Source of the DNA: a bacterium
Lineage (GTDB): Bacteria > Planctomycetota > Planctomycetia > Isosphaerales > Isosphaeraceae
Direction: 5' to 3'
NCBI GenBank assembly: GCA_016125085.1
Contig: WGMM01000021.1
Location: forward strand, 45,251-109,250
Length of the DNA stretch: 64,000 bases
The notes beneath the pieces were generated by a model. That model was not told where the DNA came from. It ran no database searches and worked only from the letters and a program-made list of their open reading frames with translations. This document shows positions 1-9,249 of the stretch, one piece after another (positions within the stretch are counted from its first letter, which is position 1; each line of letters starts with the position of its first letter). A program made the translations under genes and the position numbers.

Positions 1-2
1 AC

Positions 3-404
3 AAGCGGGCGGCGATCGACGAGCCGGTCAAACTGACGTTCGAAGGCTTGCCGAAAGGCTTTCCGGAACCGAAGACGGCGGATCCGGCCACACCCGCACC
101 GGCTGAACCGGCCAAAAAGAAATCGGGGCGGCGGCGGGGCGGCAATGCGCCCGCCCAGACGACGATCAAGTACGTCGCCACGATCACGGCCGACGAAGCG
201 AAAGCCATTGGAGCCTGGTCAGGCCCGGTCCGAGCCTATGCGACGGACGATACAGGCAAGAAGTATCCTGTCCGTTTCGCGGCCGCAGGCGATCCGTGGC
301 CCCGGATCGGCTCGGATCATCTCTGGCTGACGGTCATCCCGCCCGAGCCGCCGAAAGACGCGAAAAAAGATGAGAAGAAAGACGAACCGAAAAAGGCCGG
401 CTGA
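3..404 (+). CDS. C-terminal part of an unrecognised protein (5' partial)
   Basis: The frame is open from the first bases of the window to a TGA at 402-404, so this is the end of a gene that begins outside. About 133 residues are visible. The first part is rich in Pro, Ala and Lys and includes a basic stretch (KKKSGRRRGG). A compact segment follows (about residues 55-115), then a very charged Lys/Glu/Asp/Pro tail. A TTG at 48 could act as a start but is probably internal, because the frame continues upstream without a stop. I do not recognise the family. The charged low-complexity tail resembles those of exported planctomycete proteins, but that is inference. Confidence 0.6.
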   Translation, partial: KRAAIDEPVKLTFEGLPKGFPEPKTADPATPAPAEPAKKKSGRRRGGNAPAQTTIKYVATITADEAKAIGAWSGPVRAYATDDTGKKYPVRFAAAGDPWPRIGSDHLWLTVIPPEPPKDAKKDEKKDEPKKAG

Positions 405-430
405 TTCGCTTCGCCTGGGATTGCAGGAAC

Positions 431-1090
431 TCAGGGATTGACCTCCCGAACCTGCCATCCGGCAATGTCCTCCTGCTCGTAAATCCAGCGATTCTGGGGC
501 GTTCCGTCGAGCATAAGGCGATCCGCACGAAGCACGCGCAGGATCATCATCGCAAAATTTTCCGGCGGTTCGACGGCTCCGGCAGGCTCGAGCGAGATCT
601 GGAAGTTCACGTCTTCCTCGGGCCGACGCGGATAGCCGGGTTCGGGCCAGAAAAACTGGACTTTCGCAGCTGGCGAAAGCCTGGCGTAAGCGAGTTTTCG
701 AAGTGCGGAATTTTCCGCGGTATTGAGCGAAATCTCTCCGGAGAACCGGAACTGTTCACGAGGCTCCCGAAAATACCAGGCGATTTCGGCCTTGGGCCGA
801 GCGGTCAGGTCGTCGAACTTGGCGCTCCGGCGGTCGGTGATCATCCAGAAATCCCAGGCCGAAAACGGAACGGGAATATCGCCGAGATCACCGATGCATC
901 CACGCATGACGACATGTCGAACCTGAGGAAAACCCGTTGAGTCGACATTCGCAAGGGCCGCGTACCGGCTCGTCGGATCCTGTGCGGAGAGGTTCAGGCA
1001 TCGCCGCAGTGCTTCAGCCCAGGGTGGCGAGAACGGATCCGTCAAGGTAGAGAATGCATCTCGTGGCGTCTGTTTGTCGTAAGGCCCCAT
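431..1090 (-). CDS. Pyridoxamine 5'-phosphate oxidase-like flavoprotein (Alr4036-like)
   Basis: About 219 residues. The order of motifs fits the FMN-binding split-barrel pyridoxamine-phosphate-oxidase family, Alr4036-like branch. These are an N-terminal segment with RYAALANVDSTGFPQVRHVV (first strands, substrate/FMN side), ITDRRSAKFDDL (phosphate-binding R-S-x-K), AEIAWYFREPREQFRFSG, and a C-terminal PQNRWIYEQED segment. Proteins of this branch bind FMN, but their substrate is usually unknown, so true PdxH activity should not be assumed. I start at ATG 1090 (MGPYDKQ); a TTG two codons upstream is the alternative. The gene converges on the partial gene before it and has no operon partner. Confidence 0.8.
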   Translation of the reverse strand: MGPYDKQTPRDAFSTLTDPFSPPWAEALRRCLNLSAQDPTSRYAALANVDSTGFPQVRHVVMRGCIGDLGDIPVPFSAWDFWMITDRRSAKFDDLTARPKAEIAWYFREPREQFRFSGEISLNTAENSALRKLAYARLSPAAKVQFFWPEPGYPRRPEEDVNFQISLEPAGAVEPPENFAMMILRVLRADRLMLDGTPQNRWIYEQEDIAGWQVREVNP

Positions 1091-1416
1091 CCGCAATCGC
1101 TCCAGATCCGCATCAAAGTGAATCGATCGCGGAATTCACCAGGCCGAATTCCTACGATCGTCCGCCTCCGAATTATAGGGATTCCGGCGTGGTTCGTGAC
1201 ATTCCACGACGACACAAGTCGAAAATTGGCACGACACACCAACCTGGGCCCCCCGAGCTCCAGCTCTGGGGGGGTAACCAATTCTCTCGAACTCCCAGGT
1301 ATTTTGGAGGAATCTGAGATGCGCTTACGAGTCAGGGTTCTCCATTCGCCTTTCATCCCGTACCGCGAGATCACCGAGCTGGAGCCCGGTGATCCCGGGC
1401 GGACGAATGTCGGCGA

Positions 1417-2262
1417 TCAATCGACGAACGCCAGGTGGCCCATCCTCGTCGCCAGGTTCTCCGTGTTGAGATAGACCCTGTGCCAAGTTCGGCCAAGGTG
1501 GATCGTGGCGTGTTCGGCATGCCGGACGGTGCCCCGTACGTGTACGATCGGGTTGCGCGTTTGCGCACGCCAGCCCCAGTGCTGAGCTTTGTCGTCTTCA
1601 GCGAAGAGCCGCTGCCGCTCCTGCTCGGTCAATCCGGCAGGGTAAAGCCGGTTGACGTAAACCATTTCGCCTTCTTCCCGGTAGAGTTCCTTCGCGATGT
1701 GCGGATTGCGGCCCCGGAACAATCTGTTGATGATCGATGTCCTGGTCATCATTTCGTCGTGCTGAATTCCCAACGGCTGGGCGGGCACGAAATCGGGTGC
1801 GGGGACGAACATGAATTCGCCCTGACGATAGATCTTCATCCCGTTTCCCAGACGCCTGCGGCGGGAATGGATGTTGCGGGACTTGATGCCAACGCGCGCT
1901 TCAAGGCGAAGGATTTCCCTGGGCTTGAGGGCCTGCTTGGCAGTTTCGACAGTGGTCGCCCCCGCCACTTCCGGGATGATGGCGACGAAATAATGCCGCT
2001 CGTCGTGCCCGCAGAGATACTTGGAATTCGGGAGATTCGGCTCGTTCGGATTTTTGATCATCAGCAGCAGGTGGCGATCGCGTGGCTGAACGTCGACTAC
2101 GGCGACGTCAACATCGTCGTCCGCTTCGATGACGTACCGCTCCAGACGGCCAACCCGTTCGATATCGAGAGAGAATCGATTCCACCGGCTGGGCCGAATC
2201 CTGGCGACGGTCCCGATCCGGGCAAAATTGCGCAGAAGATGAGCCCTGGTTACCGCATTCAT
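1417..2262 (-). CDS. Conserved planctomycete-type protein of unknown function
   Basis: About 281 residues from ATG 2262 (MNAVTRAHLL); an upstream TTG at 2310 would add 16. There is no signal peptide or membrane segment. Recognisable blocks are DERHYFVAIIPE near the middle, a basic region (SRRRRLGNG), a RQGEFMFVPAP block, and a C-terminal HVRGTVRHAEHATIHLGRTWHRVYLNTE block. I recall similar block patterns in hypothetical proteins of Gemmata relatives, but I cannot assign a function. A long open frame exists on the opposite strand (1435-2391). The minus-strand reading is preferred because its protein has ordinary composition and these conserved-looking blocks. Confidence 0.65.
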   Translation of the reverse strand: MNAVTRAHLLRNFARIGTVARIRPSRWNRFSLDIERVGRLERYVIEADDDVDVAVVDVQPRDRHLLLMIKNPNEPNLPNSKYLCGHDERHYFVAIIPEVAGATTVETAKQALKPREILRLEARVGIKSRNIHSRRRRLGNGMKIYRQGEFMFVPAPDFVPAQPLGIQHDEMMTRTSIINRLFRGRNPHIAKELYREEGEMVYVNRLYPAGLTEQERQRLFAEDDKAQHWGWRAQTRNPIVHVRGTVRHAEHATIHLGRTWHRVYLNTENLATRMGHLAFVD

Positions 2263-2621
2263 GATGCTTTCGAAGTCCTTGTAGCGAACAGAATCAATGC
2301 TTGCACGCAATCAGGCCGCGGTCGGACGACACGTCCGATTCCAAACACGGCGCAAGGCGTGCGACGAAAAGAAGTGAATGGAATGGATTGAAGTCAACCT
2401 GCCGGAACGTTGCCCCGATCCGGTATGCACTTTCGATCAGCCACGAGAATCGGGCCGGTCAGAAAGCGAAAGCGAATACGAAGCCGATACCGGGCGCGAT
2501 TCGGACAACAGGTCCGAAACTGTCCGAAATCTCACGAACGCAAACCCTGTCTGGACTTAAAGTGAAACGACGATATACGAGCCATCGCACGAATCACGAA
2601 ATCGCAGAACAGCGGCAGGTG
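2263..2621. other. Intergenic region with no supported gene
   Basis: About 360 bases between the conserved unknown protein and the small candidate gene. I see no convincing coding frame, RNA gene or repeat here. It should hold the upstream region of the minus-strand gene starting at 2262. Confidence 0.4.
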
Positions 2622-2861
2622 TCAGTCACGATCGATGCGACATAACGGCCACGGCCTGACGGATGGGCTTCGTCTCAGGTCCGAAGACATGCGGACGGGA
2701 ATTGCCCCGGCACGTCGACGTTTCGAGTCGACCGGTATCAGCAAAACCCGTTCACCGGAAAAATAACGGCAAGCCATCGCTGCCAGTGAACACCCGAGGT
2801 GAATCGCAACGTCAGCCGTCATCGTCATCCGGTTCTTGATTTGACGCGTCAGCTGAGTCAT
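2622..2861 (-). CDS. Possible small protein with a strong ribosome binding site
   Basis: About 79 residues from ATG 2861 (MTQLTRQIKNRMTMTADVAI). It is preceded by a perfect AGGAGG (complement at 2868-2873) seven bases upstream, which is unusually strong for this window. An in-frame ATG at 2903 would add 14 residues. The N-terminal half could be helical (LTRQIKNRMTMTADVAIHLGCSLAAMACRYF). The C-terminal half is Arg/Pro/Ser-rich and looks less like a folded protein. No family is recognised. It may be a real short gene or the intact front of a decayed one. Confidence 0.35.
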   Translation of the reverse strand: MTQLTRQIKNRMTMTADVAIHLGCSLAAMACRYFSGERVLLIPVDSKRRRAGAIPVRMSSDLRRSPSVRPWPLCRIDRD

Positions 2862-2973
2862 CGCCAACCTCCTGAGGGTCTGATCATGAATAAGATCAGC
2901 CATGGGCGTACGAATCCGATCGGTTCGAGCGGGCTTCGTCACTGTCCATATTTCGGCATGGGAGAGGGTTTGT

Positions 2974-3010
2974 CAAGCATTAAGCTTGCGGAAATCAGAA
3001 GAATTTCCGC
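2974..3010 (-). terminator. Two stem-loops downstream of the membrane protein gene
   Basis: Immediately after the stop of the minus-strand gene at 3014 there is a perfect 8-bp stem (2988-2995 with 3003-3010, loop of 7) followed by a smaller one (caagc/gcttg, 2974-2988). There is no strong T-run, so this is a plausible but unproven 3' end. Confidence 0.35.
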
Positions 3011-3013
3011 GGC

Positions 3014-3760
3014 TCAGACCGTCATGCCCCAGCTACGGCCCAGCAGCATCGCCGTCAGCTCGCCGAAAAGCAGCAGTGCCAGGGCGATGTAAAGAATGCC
3101 CGTGGCCGACTGTGTCGACCGGATCGCGGCCGTGCGCCAGGCCAGATATGTCGCCAGAAACGTGCCCGCATAGCCCATGACGACGCGCATGCCCAGCCAG
3201 AGGGCCGAAAAAGCGTCCAGATTCATGCCGCCCGAAGTCTGCCCGAGCACGAACGGAGCGAGCGTGGTGACGGCCCGCAGACCGAGGCCGAGAAACATGC
3301 CCCGGATGAGGATGGAAAGCGGCGCGATCGACATCGCTGGAGCGGTCAGATAATAATGGCCCAGCAGCATGGCCGTGAGGGTCGCCCCCAGCCAGGCGGC
3401 CCCGGCCATGCGTGCGGCGGCTTCGATCGGCCCCAGGGCTTCGTAACCGCCCCATCCGAGCATGCCCAGCGAAACCAGAGCCATGAGTGCACACAACCCC
3501 CGGCCGAATTTCGGCAGACCGATGCCCCAGCAGATCGAGGCGAAATAGCTGGCCAGGGCGAGGCCGATCCAGATGCCCCGGACCGGCATGGGCATGTCGG
3601 ACCAGCCTGCAAGCAGGCCAAGAACGAAAAGACCCAGCGCGATCATGCACTGGGTGCGGAAAAAGGCGACGGGAATGGGCCGCCATTCGATCACGGCGGA
3701 CCAGAGGACGAGCCCGCAGGCCAGGCGGCAGGCTATATCGGTCAGAAACGGCCAGTTCAA
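3014..3760 (-). CDS. Polytopic membrane protein of unknown function
   Basis: About 248 residues, nearly all hydrophobic. Seven to eight transmembrane segments are visible, for example CMIALGLFVLGLLAGW, WIGLALASYFASICWGIGL, LCALMALVSLGMLGW, a long pair around SILIRGMFLGLGLRAVTTL, and the C-terminal GILYIALALLLFGELTAML. There are no transporter or enzyme motifs I can name. The only start before the first membrane segment is TTG 3760, which gives MNWPFLTDIACR; the next ATG would remove a helix. The gene ends at a pair of stem-loops and is probably transcribed alone or with the folE promoter region upstream. Confidence 0.7.
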   Translation of the reverse strand: MNWPFLTDIACRLACGLVLWSAVIEWRPIPVAFFRTQCMIALGLFVLGLLAGWSDMPMPVRGIWIGLALASYFASICWGIGLPKFGRGLCALMALVSLGMLGWGGYEALGPIEAAARMAGAAWLGATLTAMLLGHYYLTAPAMSIAPLSILIRGMFLGLGLRAVTTLAPFVLGQTSGGMNLDAFSALWLGMRVVMGYAGTFLATYLAWRTAAIRSTQSATGILYIALALLLFGELTAMLLGRSWGMTV

Positions 3761-3873
3761 GGCGAGGATCCCCGGCGATCGGAAAGCCGAAAGGGGCTTC
3801 GAACGCGAATCGGCAAGGGCCCGGCTTAAGAAACCCGTTCGACGCGAAACTGTTGCCGCTTAAAGCTTACGGC

Positions 3874-4542
3874 TCAGAGCGACTCGCCGTTCTTGCCCTG
3901 AATCAGGGCGAGCACTTCGGACCGAGTGGCGAGGCGTTCCTTGAACAGGCCCCGCATGGCGCTCGTTACGAAGGTGGCCCCGGGCTTGTGCACGCCGCGG
4001 ATCGTCATGCAGCTATGGGAGCCGTGCATGATCACGGCCACGCCCTTGGCGTCCAGCTCGCTCATCAGCAGTTCGGCGAGTTCTTCGGTCAATCGTTCCT
4101 GAAGCTGGGGGCGGCGTGCCAGTGCATCCACCACGCGGGGAATCTTCGAAAGGCCCACCACCTTGCCGTTCGGAATATACGCCACGTGGGCGACGCCCGT
4201 AAAGGGCAGCAGGTGATGCTCGCAGAACGATTCGTAACGAATGTCCTTCACCAGGACCATTTCGTCGTATTTCTGCGTGAATGTCTTTTTCAGGTACTGC
4301 CGGGGCTCGGTGTGCAGGCCCGAGAAAACCTCGGCATACATCCGGGCCACGCGGTCGGGCGTTTCCAGAAGACCTTCACGGTCGGGATCTTCGCCCACGG
4401 CCGCCAGGATTTCACGCACGGCGCGGCGGATCCGGTCCAGATCGACCGGGGTGCCTGAGGGTGCGGAGAATTCGGCATGATCGTCCACGGAATCCATCAG
4501 TCCCGTCTCTTCGGTCAGGTACGGGGAACGCTTTTCGCTCAT
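3874..4542 (-). CDS. folE: GTP cyclohydrolase I
   Basis: 222 residues. The enzyme converts GTP to 7,8-dihydroneopterin triphosphate, the first step of folate and biopterin synthesis, and acts as a cytosolic homodecamer. The zinc ligands are visible: Cys107 and His110 in ESFCEHHLLPF and Cys178 in HGSHSCMTIRGV. Other family blocks are ETPDRVARMYAEVFSGL, GKVVGLSKIPR and the C-terminal TRSEVLALI. The N-terminal ~32 residues are acidic and variable, as is common. ATG 4542 (MSEKRSPYL) is the natural start. There are no other folate genes nearby, so it stands alone in this window. Confidence 0.95.
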   Translation of the reverse strand: MSEKRSPYLTEETGLMDSVDDHAEFSAPSGTPVDLDRIRRAVREILAAVGEDPDREGLLETPDRVARMYAEVFSGLHTEPRQYLKKTFTQKYDEMVLVKDIRYESFCEHHLLPFTGVAHVAYIPNGKVVGLSKIPRVVDALARRPQLQERLTEELAELLMSELDAKGVAVIMHGSHSCMTIRGVHKPGATFVTSAMRGLFKERLATRSEVLALIQGKNGESL

Positions 4543-4733
4543 CGTCTTCGGCTCTCGCCCGGTTGTCGCTGCAATCAGCCGTTTCGACCGGGGTCGCCGG
4601 AGCTTTCATACCGCCGCGTCCCGGTCACTTCTCATTAAACCATAGACGCCCGCTGCCGGGCGACAACCCGCAGGGCCAATTTTGGTTCGAACCGGGAATA
4701 ACGATTCGTGCGGCCGGCCGGAATTCGGCTCGA

Positions 4734-7280
4734 TCAAGTCACCACGACCGGCTCTTCGCCATCGTAGGGGCAATAGGGCGACATCGAAAACCCCTGTGCC
4801 GAAGCGACTTGCGGAGCAGGCTCAGCAACGCTTACGGCTCCGAGAGCCGCGGCGGGCAAGTTCGGTACGGGCACGCGGCGGGCGCGCTGGCGTTCGAGGA
4901 ACCGGCCCCAGATCACAAGAAAACTCGGCACGAGAATGGGCCGGACGAGGAATGTGTCCAGCAGCACGCCCAGAGCCATCGCGAAGCCAAGCTGCTTGAG
5001 GCTGTTCAGTTCGCCCAGAAGCATCGATCCGAGCGTGCCGGCCATGATCAGGCCGCAGCTGGAAATAATGCCGCCAGTGTGAGTTACGGCCCGACGGGTG
5101 CCTTCGACCACGCCATGCTCGCGGCTTTCCTCGACGACTCGCGACATGAGGAAAATGTTGTAGTCCTCACCCACGGCCACCAGGATCACGAACAGGAAGA
5201 AGCTGACCTTCCAGTCCAGCCCGCCCCAGGGCGTCGGGCCGGTGTGCATCAGGCGGAAGACGAGCTCCGTCGCACCCAGGCTCGCCAGATATCCGACGAC
5301 GACCGTGGCGACCAGATAGAGACTGACGACCGGCTGCCTCAGCAGAAGGACAAGAATGAGGTAAACGCCCAGGCTCACGAGAACGTACATCAGCCGTTCG
5401 TCGGAAAGCGTAACGTCCTTCAGGTCAGCGATTTCGGCAGTCGCCCCAGCCAGGCCGACCTTGTCGACCCCATCCAGAAAGCCACCGGGCCGGGCCGCTT
5501 CGCGAACCATCCGGAAGATATCCTGCAAGTTCAGCACCGTCGAAGTGGCGAACGGGTCGGTATCGAAGACCAGGTCGATCCGGGCGATCCGGTTCCGGTC
5601 GGTTTCGTCGCCTGCCCGCGAGCTGACGTGGCGGCTTTCGGCCAGGGCATTGACGACCCTGTCATTCGTACGGTTGAAGTTGGCCACCAGGCCGCCCAGC
5701 AGGCCGCCGCCTTTCGGCTTCGCGTCTTTCTCGGGCTCATCGGTCTCCGCCGGTTTGCCCAGAGGCTGAGTCGACGAACGCACTTCGGCGATGCCAGGAT
5801 GGCTGGCGATCAGTAGCGTCAGCTGACGGATCATCGTCCGGCCGGCTTCGGAACGGAAGTCGAGATCCGGGTGGCGGATCAGGATGCTCGAAGGGCTCAG
5901 CTCGCCAATCGGGAAGTAATCGCGAATCAGCCGGGTGCCCTGCACCGACTTCTGACCGGCCGAAAGGTCATCGAGCTGGCTGTAATTGGGCATGGCCACC
6001 ATGCCGACGAGAGCCAGCGGCAGCATGCCGGCCATGCACATCGCCTGAACCCGCCAGGGCCGGGCCACGACATAATCCGAAATGCGGCCCCAGTAATGCA
6101 GGGCCTTTTCCGCGGTGCCATCGGCCTTGCGGGCGGGTCTGACGGCAATGTCTTCGGCCATTTGCGGGCCCGGTTCGGCGAACGGCCAGAACAGCCATCG
6201 TCCCAGGCGGCTCATGAGCACCGGGGCGATCGTCACGCTGGCAAGCAGGGCCGAGACCAGGCTCAGGCCGATCGATGGGCCGATATAGCTGATCTTGGCG
6301 AACTTGCAGAACCAGAGTAGCCCCAGGCCGAAGATGACGGTGCCGGCGCTGGCTACCAGGGCGGCTCCGACGGCTTCCAGCGAGCGGCTCAGGGCGATTT
6401 TGCGCTCATGCCCGGCGATGAGTTCCTCACGATACCGAGCGATCAGGAACAGGCAGTAATCCGTGCCCGCGCCGAACAGAACGACGACGACGAACACGCT
6501 GGTGATGTTGATCACCTGAAATTTCAGGCCTGGCACGTACGTCAGCAGCGGCAGGGCCTTGATCGCCAGAAAGACCGAGAACCCGATCGTCAATAGCGGC
6601 ACAAGAGCCAGCAGCGGCGAGCGATAGACGATCAGGAGAATGGCCAGAACCAGCACGATGGTGGCGACGGTGGTGGCGTCCAGGCTCGAATTCGCCGCCT
6701 GGTTCAGGTCGTGCCCGACCATGGCCGAACCGGTCATACCCACGCGAATGCCGGAAGGTGCCGCGACGCTTTCCTTCTCGACGAGTTCGATCAGCAAGTC
6801 CAGCGCCTGCCGAGTCTTGCGTGCGATGAAGGTCGATTCCAGCGGCTGGATGATCAGAACGGTCTGCCCCTCCGGCTTGCCGGCCTCGCCAGCTGTGCCG
6901 ATGAGTCGGGGGCCGATGATCGGCGTCTTGTACGTCACCAGCGGCTTGAGGCCCCACTGGGGGTTTTCGTCGCGAAATTTGCCGAGGGCGGTCGAAAGTT
7001 TGTCGGCGAAGGCGAAATCTTCGCGGCTGAGCACGCCGCCGGAGCGTTCCACGGCCACGACCATCTGCGAACTGGCCCGGTCCGAGCCGAAGCCGCGCTG
7101 GAGGAGGTCGTCGCCGATGACGGTCGGGTAATGTTTCGGGAAGAAGCCGACATTATCGTCGCGCTGGATCGATTCCAGCGATGGTGCGAAAGAGAACACC
7201 AGGGCCGACACGGCGATCCAGGCCATGATCAGGCCCAGGCCTTTGCGGCTGACGACGATCTTTCCGAGGGGCTCGAACAT
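4734..7280 (-). CDS. MMPL/RND-family membrane exporter
   Basis: 848 residues with the two-fold repeat of the RND superfamily. Each half is one helix, a periplasmic domain, then five or six helices. The first half carries GAGTDYCLFLIARYREEL (residues ~270-287) and the second VAVGEDYNIFLMSRVVEE; these are the helix-4/5 blocks that hold the proton-relay acidic residues in MMPL proteins. The periplasmic loops run roughly 35-200 and 420-620. Proteins of this type export lipids, hopanoids or other hydrophobic molecules using the proton gradient; the substrate here is unknown. A Lys/Glu/Gly insert (EKDAKPKGGGLLGGL) sits in the second loop. The start is ATG 7280. No membrane-fusion partner is adjacent, as expected for MMPL. 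Confidence 0.88.
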   Translation of the reverse strand: MFEPLGKIVVSRKGLGLIMAWIAVSALVFSFAPSLESIQRDDNVGFFPKHYPTVIGDDLLQRGFGSDRASSQMVVAVERSGGVLSREDFAFADKLSTALGKFRDENPQWGLKPLVTYKTPIIGPRLIGTAGEAGKPEGQTVLIIQPLESTFIARKTRQALDLLIELVEKESVAAPSGIRVGMTGSAMVGHDLNQAANSSLDATTVATIVLVLAILLIVYRSPLLALVPLLTIGFSVFLAIKALPLLTYVPGLKFQVINITSVFVVVVLFGAGTDYCLFLIARYREELIAGHERKIALSRSLEAVGAALVASAGTVIFGLGLLWFCKFAKISYIGPSIGLSLVSALLASVTIAPVLMSRLGRWLFWPFAEPGPQMAEDIAVRPARKADGTAEKALHYWGRISDYVVARPWRVQAMCMAGMLPLALVGMVAMPNYSQLDDLSAGQKSVQGTRLIRDYFPIGELSPSSILIRHPDLDFRSEAGRTMIRQLTLLIASHPGIAEVRSSTQPLGKPAETDEPEKDAKPKGGGLLGGLVANFNRTNDRVVNALAESRHVSSRAGDETDRNRIARIDLVFDTDPFATSTVLNLQDIFRMVREAARPGGFLDGVDKVGLAGATAEIADLKDVTLSDERLMYVLVSLGVYLILVLLLRQPVVSLYLVATVVVGYLASLGATELVFRLMHTGPTPWGGLDWKVSFFLFVILVAVGEDYNIFLMSRVVEESREHGVVEGTRRAVTHTGGIISSCGLIMAGTLGSMLLGELNSLKQLGFAMALGVLLDTFLVRPILVPSFLVIWGRFLERQRARRVPVPNLPAAALGAVSVAEPAPQVASAQGFSMSPYCPYDGEEPVVVT

Positions 7281-7701
7281 GCGTTTCGCTCTGGGCCTCG
7301 TGACCGGAGGAGTCCGTTCCGCCGAGGCTTCGGTCGGATTCGGCCGTTATCCTCAGCCTTCGACCATTGAGCCAGGCGTTCTACAGCGCCATGCCGTGCA
7401 GCCATGCACACATCGGCGTCAGAACCGGCACGATCGATATCACGTGAGTCTCATCGCCGAAGACGGAATTGTCAAGATCGTCGGCAAGTCCAACGCCCAG
7501 GCCGAATATCTTGTATCGCCGGAATCTCAAGCACGACGCGTCGTCCCGGAATCCGGAATTCCGGAAAATCGCTATTGCCCAGTTCCCTAGAATCCGATAG
7601 AGGAAGTTCGTTCGAGGACACTTGCACCGCTACCGGCATGCCACTTCCCGCCACGCTACCCGCTCACGGGTCATGCCACGACCTCAGGACCCCATGTCGT
7701 G
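7281..7701. other. Divergent intergenic region
   Basis: About 420 bases between the minus-strand exporter and the plus-strand gene at 7702. It must contain the promoters for both. I see short palindromic ggaattccggaattcc-like tracts near 7545-7565 but no clear -10/-35 pair, and no coding frame I trust. Confidence 0.4.
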
Positions 7702-8100
7702 ATGGACTCCGGATGCGAATTCCTGAACCGAGGCTGGTGTGACCGCCTCAACAGCTACATGGCCCATCGGAACGACGAGCATCTCGAAGCTCTCGTGCAT
7801 GAGGCCCGCGACTTTTTCTGCGACCGGATCGACCGCATCCTGCCCCAGGATTCGGTCTGGCACTCCTGCGACGACACCCTTCGCACCGGCGCGCTGCTTT
7901 ATCTGCTCGACAGATCGATCGTCGAACGCTGCCTGTGCGACCAGGCCAAAGTCAGCTACAAACCGGCCGAGATGGCCGAATTCATGATCCTCTCCCGCCC
8001 CGAATTGTTGCCCGTCGCCGTGCCGCTGCTGGAACTTGTCGCCTGCCTCCGCCGCCATCGCTCCCGCAACGCGGAAACCGGCCAGACCGAAGAGTGCTGA
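7702..8100 (+). CDS. Small soluble protein of unknown function
   Basis: About 132 residues from ATG 7702; a GTG directly before it is an alternative. The protein is helical and charged, with no signal peptide. It has an unusual number of cysteines (for example GCEF, NRGWC, FFCDR, HSCDD, ERCLCDQ), which could suggest metal binding or disulfides, but they are not in a recognisable CxxC array. Blocks such as DTLRTGALLYLLDRSIVERC and KPAEMAEFMILSRPELLPVA look like a folded helical bundle. Family not recognised. It stands before a DUF1080 gene with a ~250-base gap, so an operon is uncertain. Confidence 0.6.
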   Translation: MDSGCEFLNRGWCDRLNSYMAHRNDEHLEALVHEARDFFCDRIDRILPQDSVWHSCDDTLRTGALLYLLDRSIVERCLCDQAKVSYKPAEMAEFMILSRPELLPVAVPLLELVACLRRHRSRNAETGQTEEC

Positions 8101-8353
8101 CCCGGCGGCCCGACCGGTTTTTCCGAAGAATCCGTATTCGACCGCAGCCTTGCTGATTACGCCATTCGCAGTAACGATATCGCTTTAAGCAACTCTCACC
8201 AGATTTTCGCCGCCCGAAGGGCGATTCCGCCCCGCCGCTCTGATAAGATCGTCGGCATGGTTCCACCTGCGCAGGCCCGCAATGCCGGGCCCGCCCGAAC
8301 CATCCCGCCGGACGCACACCCAGATCAGCCCCAACCAGGAGAACGCAAGCATC

Positions 8354-9070
8354 ATGCGGATCGCAAGTTGCATACGATCAGCCGCACTGGCTTCGTTGAC
8401 GCTCGGCCTCGCCTTCGTAGCCACGCCAGCTCAGGCCCAGGAAGCGAAAGACACGCCCCTTTTCAATGGCAAAGACCTCACCGGCTGGACGATCTTCATC
8501 CGCCACCCGGAAAAAGGCGCTGACCCGACCAGGGACCCGAACGGGATCTTCAAGGTCAAGGACGGCGTCATCCACATCAGCGGCCAGCACTTCGGCGGCA
8601 TCACGACCGAAAAGGAATACGAAGACTATCACCTGAAGCTCGAATTCAAGTGGGGCGACAAGAAATGGCCGCCCCGCGAGAAAGCCGTCCGCGACAGCGG
8701 CATCCTGTATCACTGCGTCGGCCCCGAAAAGGTCTGGACGAAGTCGGTGGAATGCCAGATTCAGGAACACGACTGCGGCGATTTTTACATGGTCGACGGC
8801 ACTTCGGCCGTGATCGCCGGCAAGCGTGAGCCCCGCTACTCGAAGAAGCTCAAGGACGCCGAAAAGCCGAACGGCGAGTGGAACAGCGTCGAGGTCATCT
8901 GCAAGGGCGACACCGTCAAGCACATCGTCAACGGCGTGCTCGTCGCCGAAGCCACGGGCCTTTCGCTCGACAAGGACGGCAAAGTCCCCCTGACCAAAGG
9001 CAAAATCCTGCTGCAAAGCGAAGGCGCGGAAGTGTTCTATCGCAACATCACGATCAAGTCGCTGAAGTGA
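8354..9070 (+). CDS. Secreted DUF1080 (3-keto-disaccharide hydrolase-like) protein
   Basis: 238 residues. A signal peptide is clear (MRIASCIRSAALASLTLGLA, cut near AQAQ), which decides for ATG 8354 over the upstream in-frame start at 8282. The mature protein is a single DUF1080 jelly-roll domain. It starts with LFNGKDLTGW, the hallmark N-terminal block, and continues with SGILYHC, KSVECQIQEHDCGDFY, GEWNSVEVICKGDTVKHIVNG and a closing SEGAEVFYRNITIKSLK. DUF1080 proteins are abundant exported proteins in planctomycetes; characterised members hydrolyse 3-keto-glycosides. Their partner oxidoreductases are not adjacent here, though a similar pair lies at 55-57.8 kb. Confidence 0.85.
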   Translation: MRIASCIRSAALASLTLGLAFVATPAQAQEAKDTPLFNGKDLTGWTIFIRHPEKGADPTRDPNGIFKVKDGVIHISGQHFGGITTEKEYEDYHLKLEFKWGDKKWPPREKAVRDSGILYHCVGPEKVWTKSVECQIQEHDCGDFYMVDGTSAVIAGKREPRYSKKLKDAEKPNGEWNSVEVICKGDTVKHIVNGVLVAEATGLSLDKDGKVPLTKGKILLQSEGAEVFYRNITIKSLK

Positions 9071-9249
9071 TTCGACTTGCGGCCCGGGCGGATCGTTCGG
9101 TCCGCCCGCGCCCGCCTTGCCGATTCGGCGGTTTGGCCCATGCTGATTGAGGTGGGCGTGCTTGGTTCCAGGACTTCGGCACGTTCGATTCCGCTTCTTC
9201 GCATGGAATTCCGCGATGCGGAGTTTCGGCCATTCGGCTCAGGACTGTC

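Noticed and set aside
431..1090. True PdxH (vitamin B6 synthesis)
   Set aside because: The layout is of the Alr4036-like branch, whose activity is unknown; a pdxH symbol would overstate it.
1435..2391. 318-residue open frame on the plus strand opposite the conserved unknown protein
   Set aside because: The minus-strand protein has conserved-looking blocks and ordinary composition; this frame lacks any recognisable block and is an antisense shadow.
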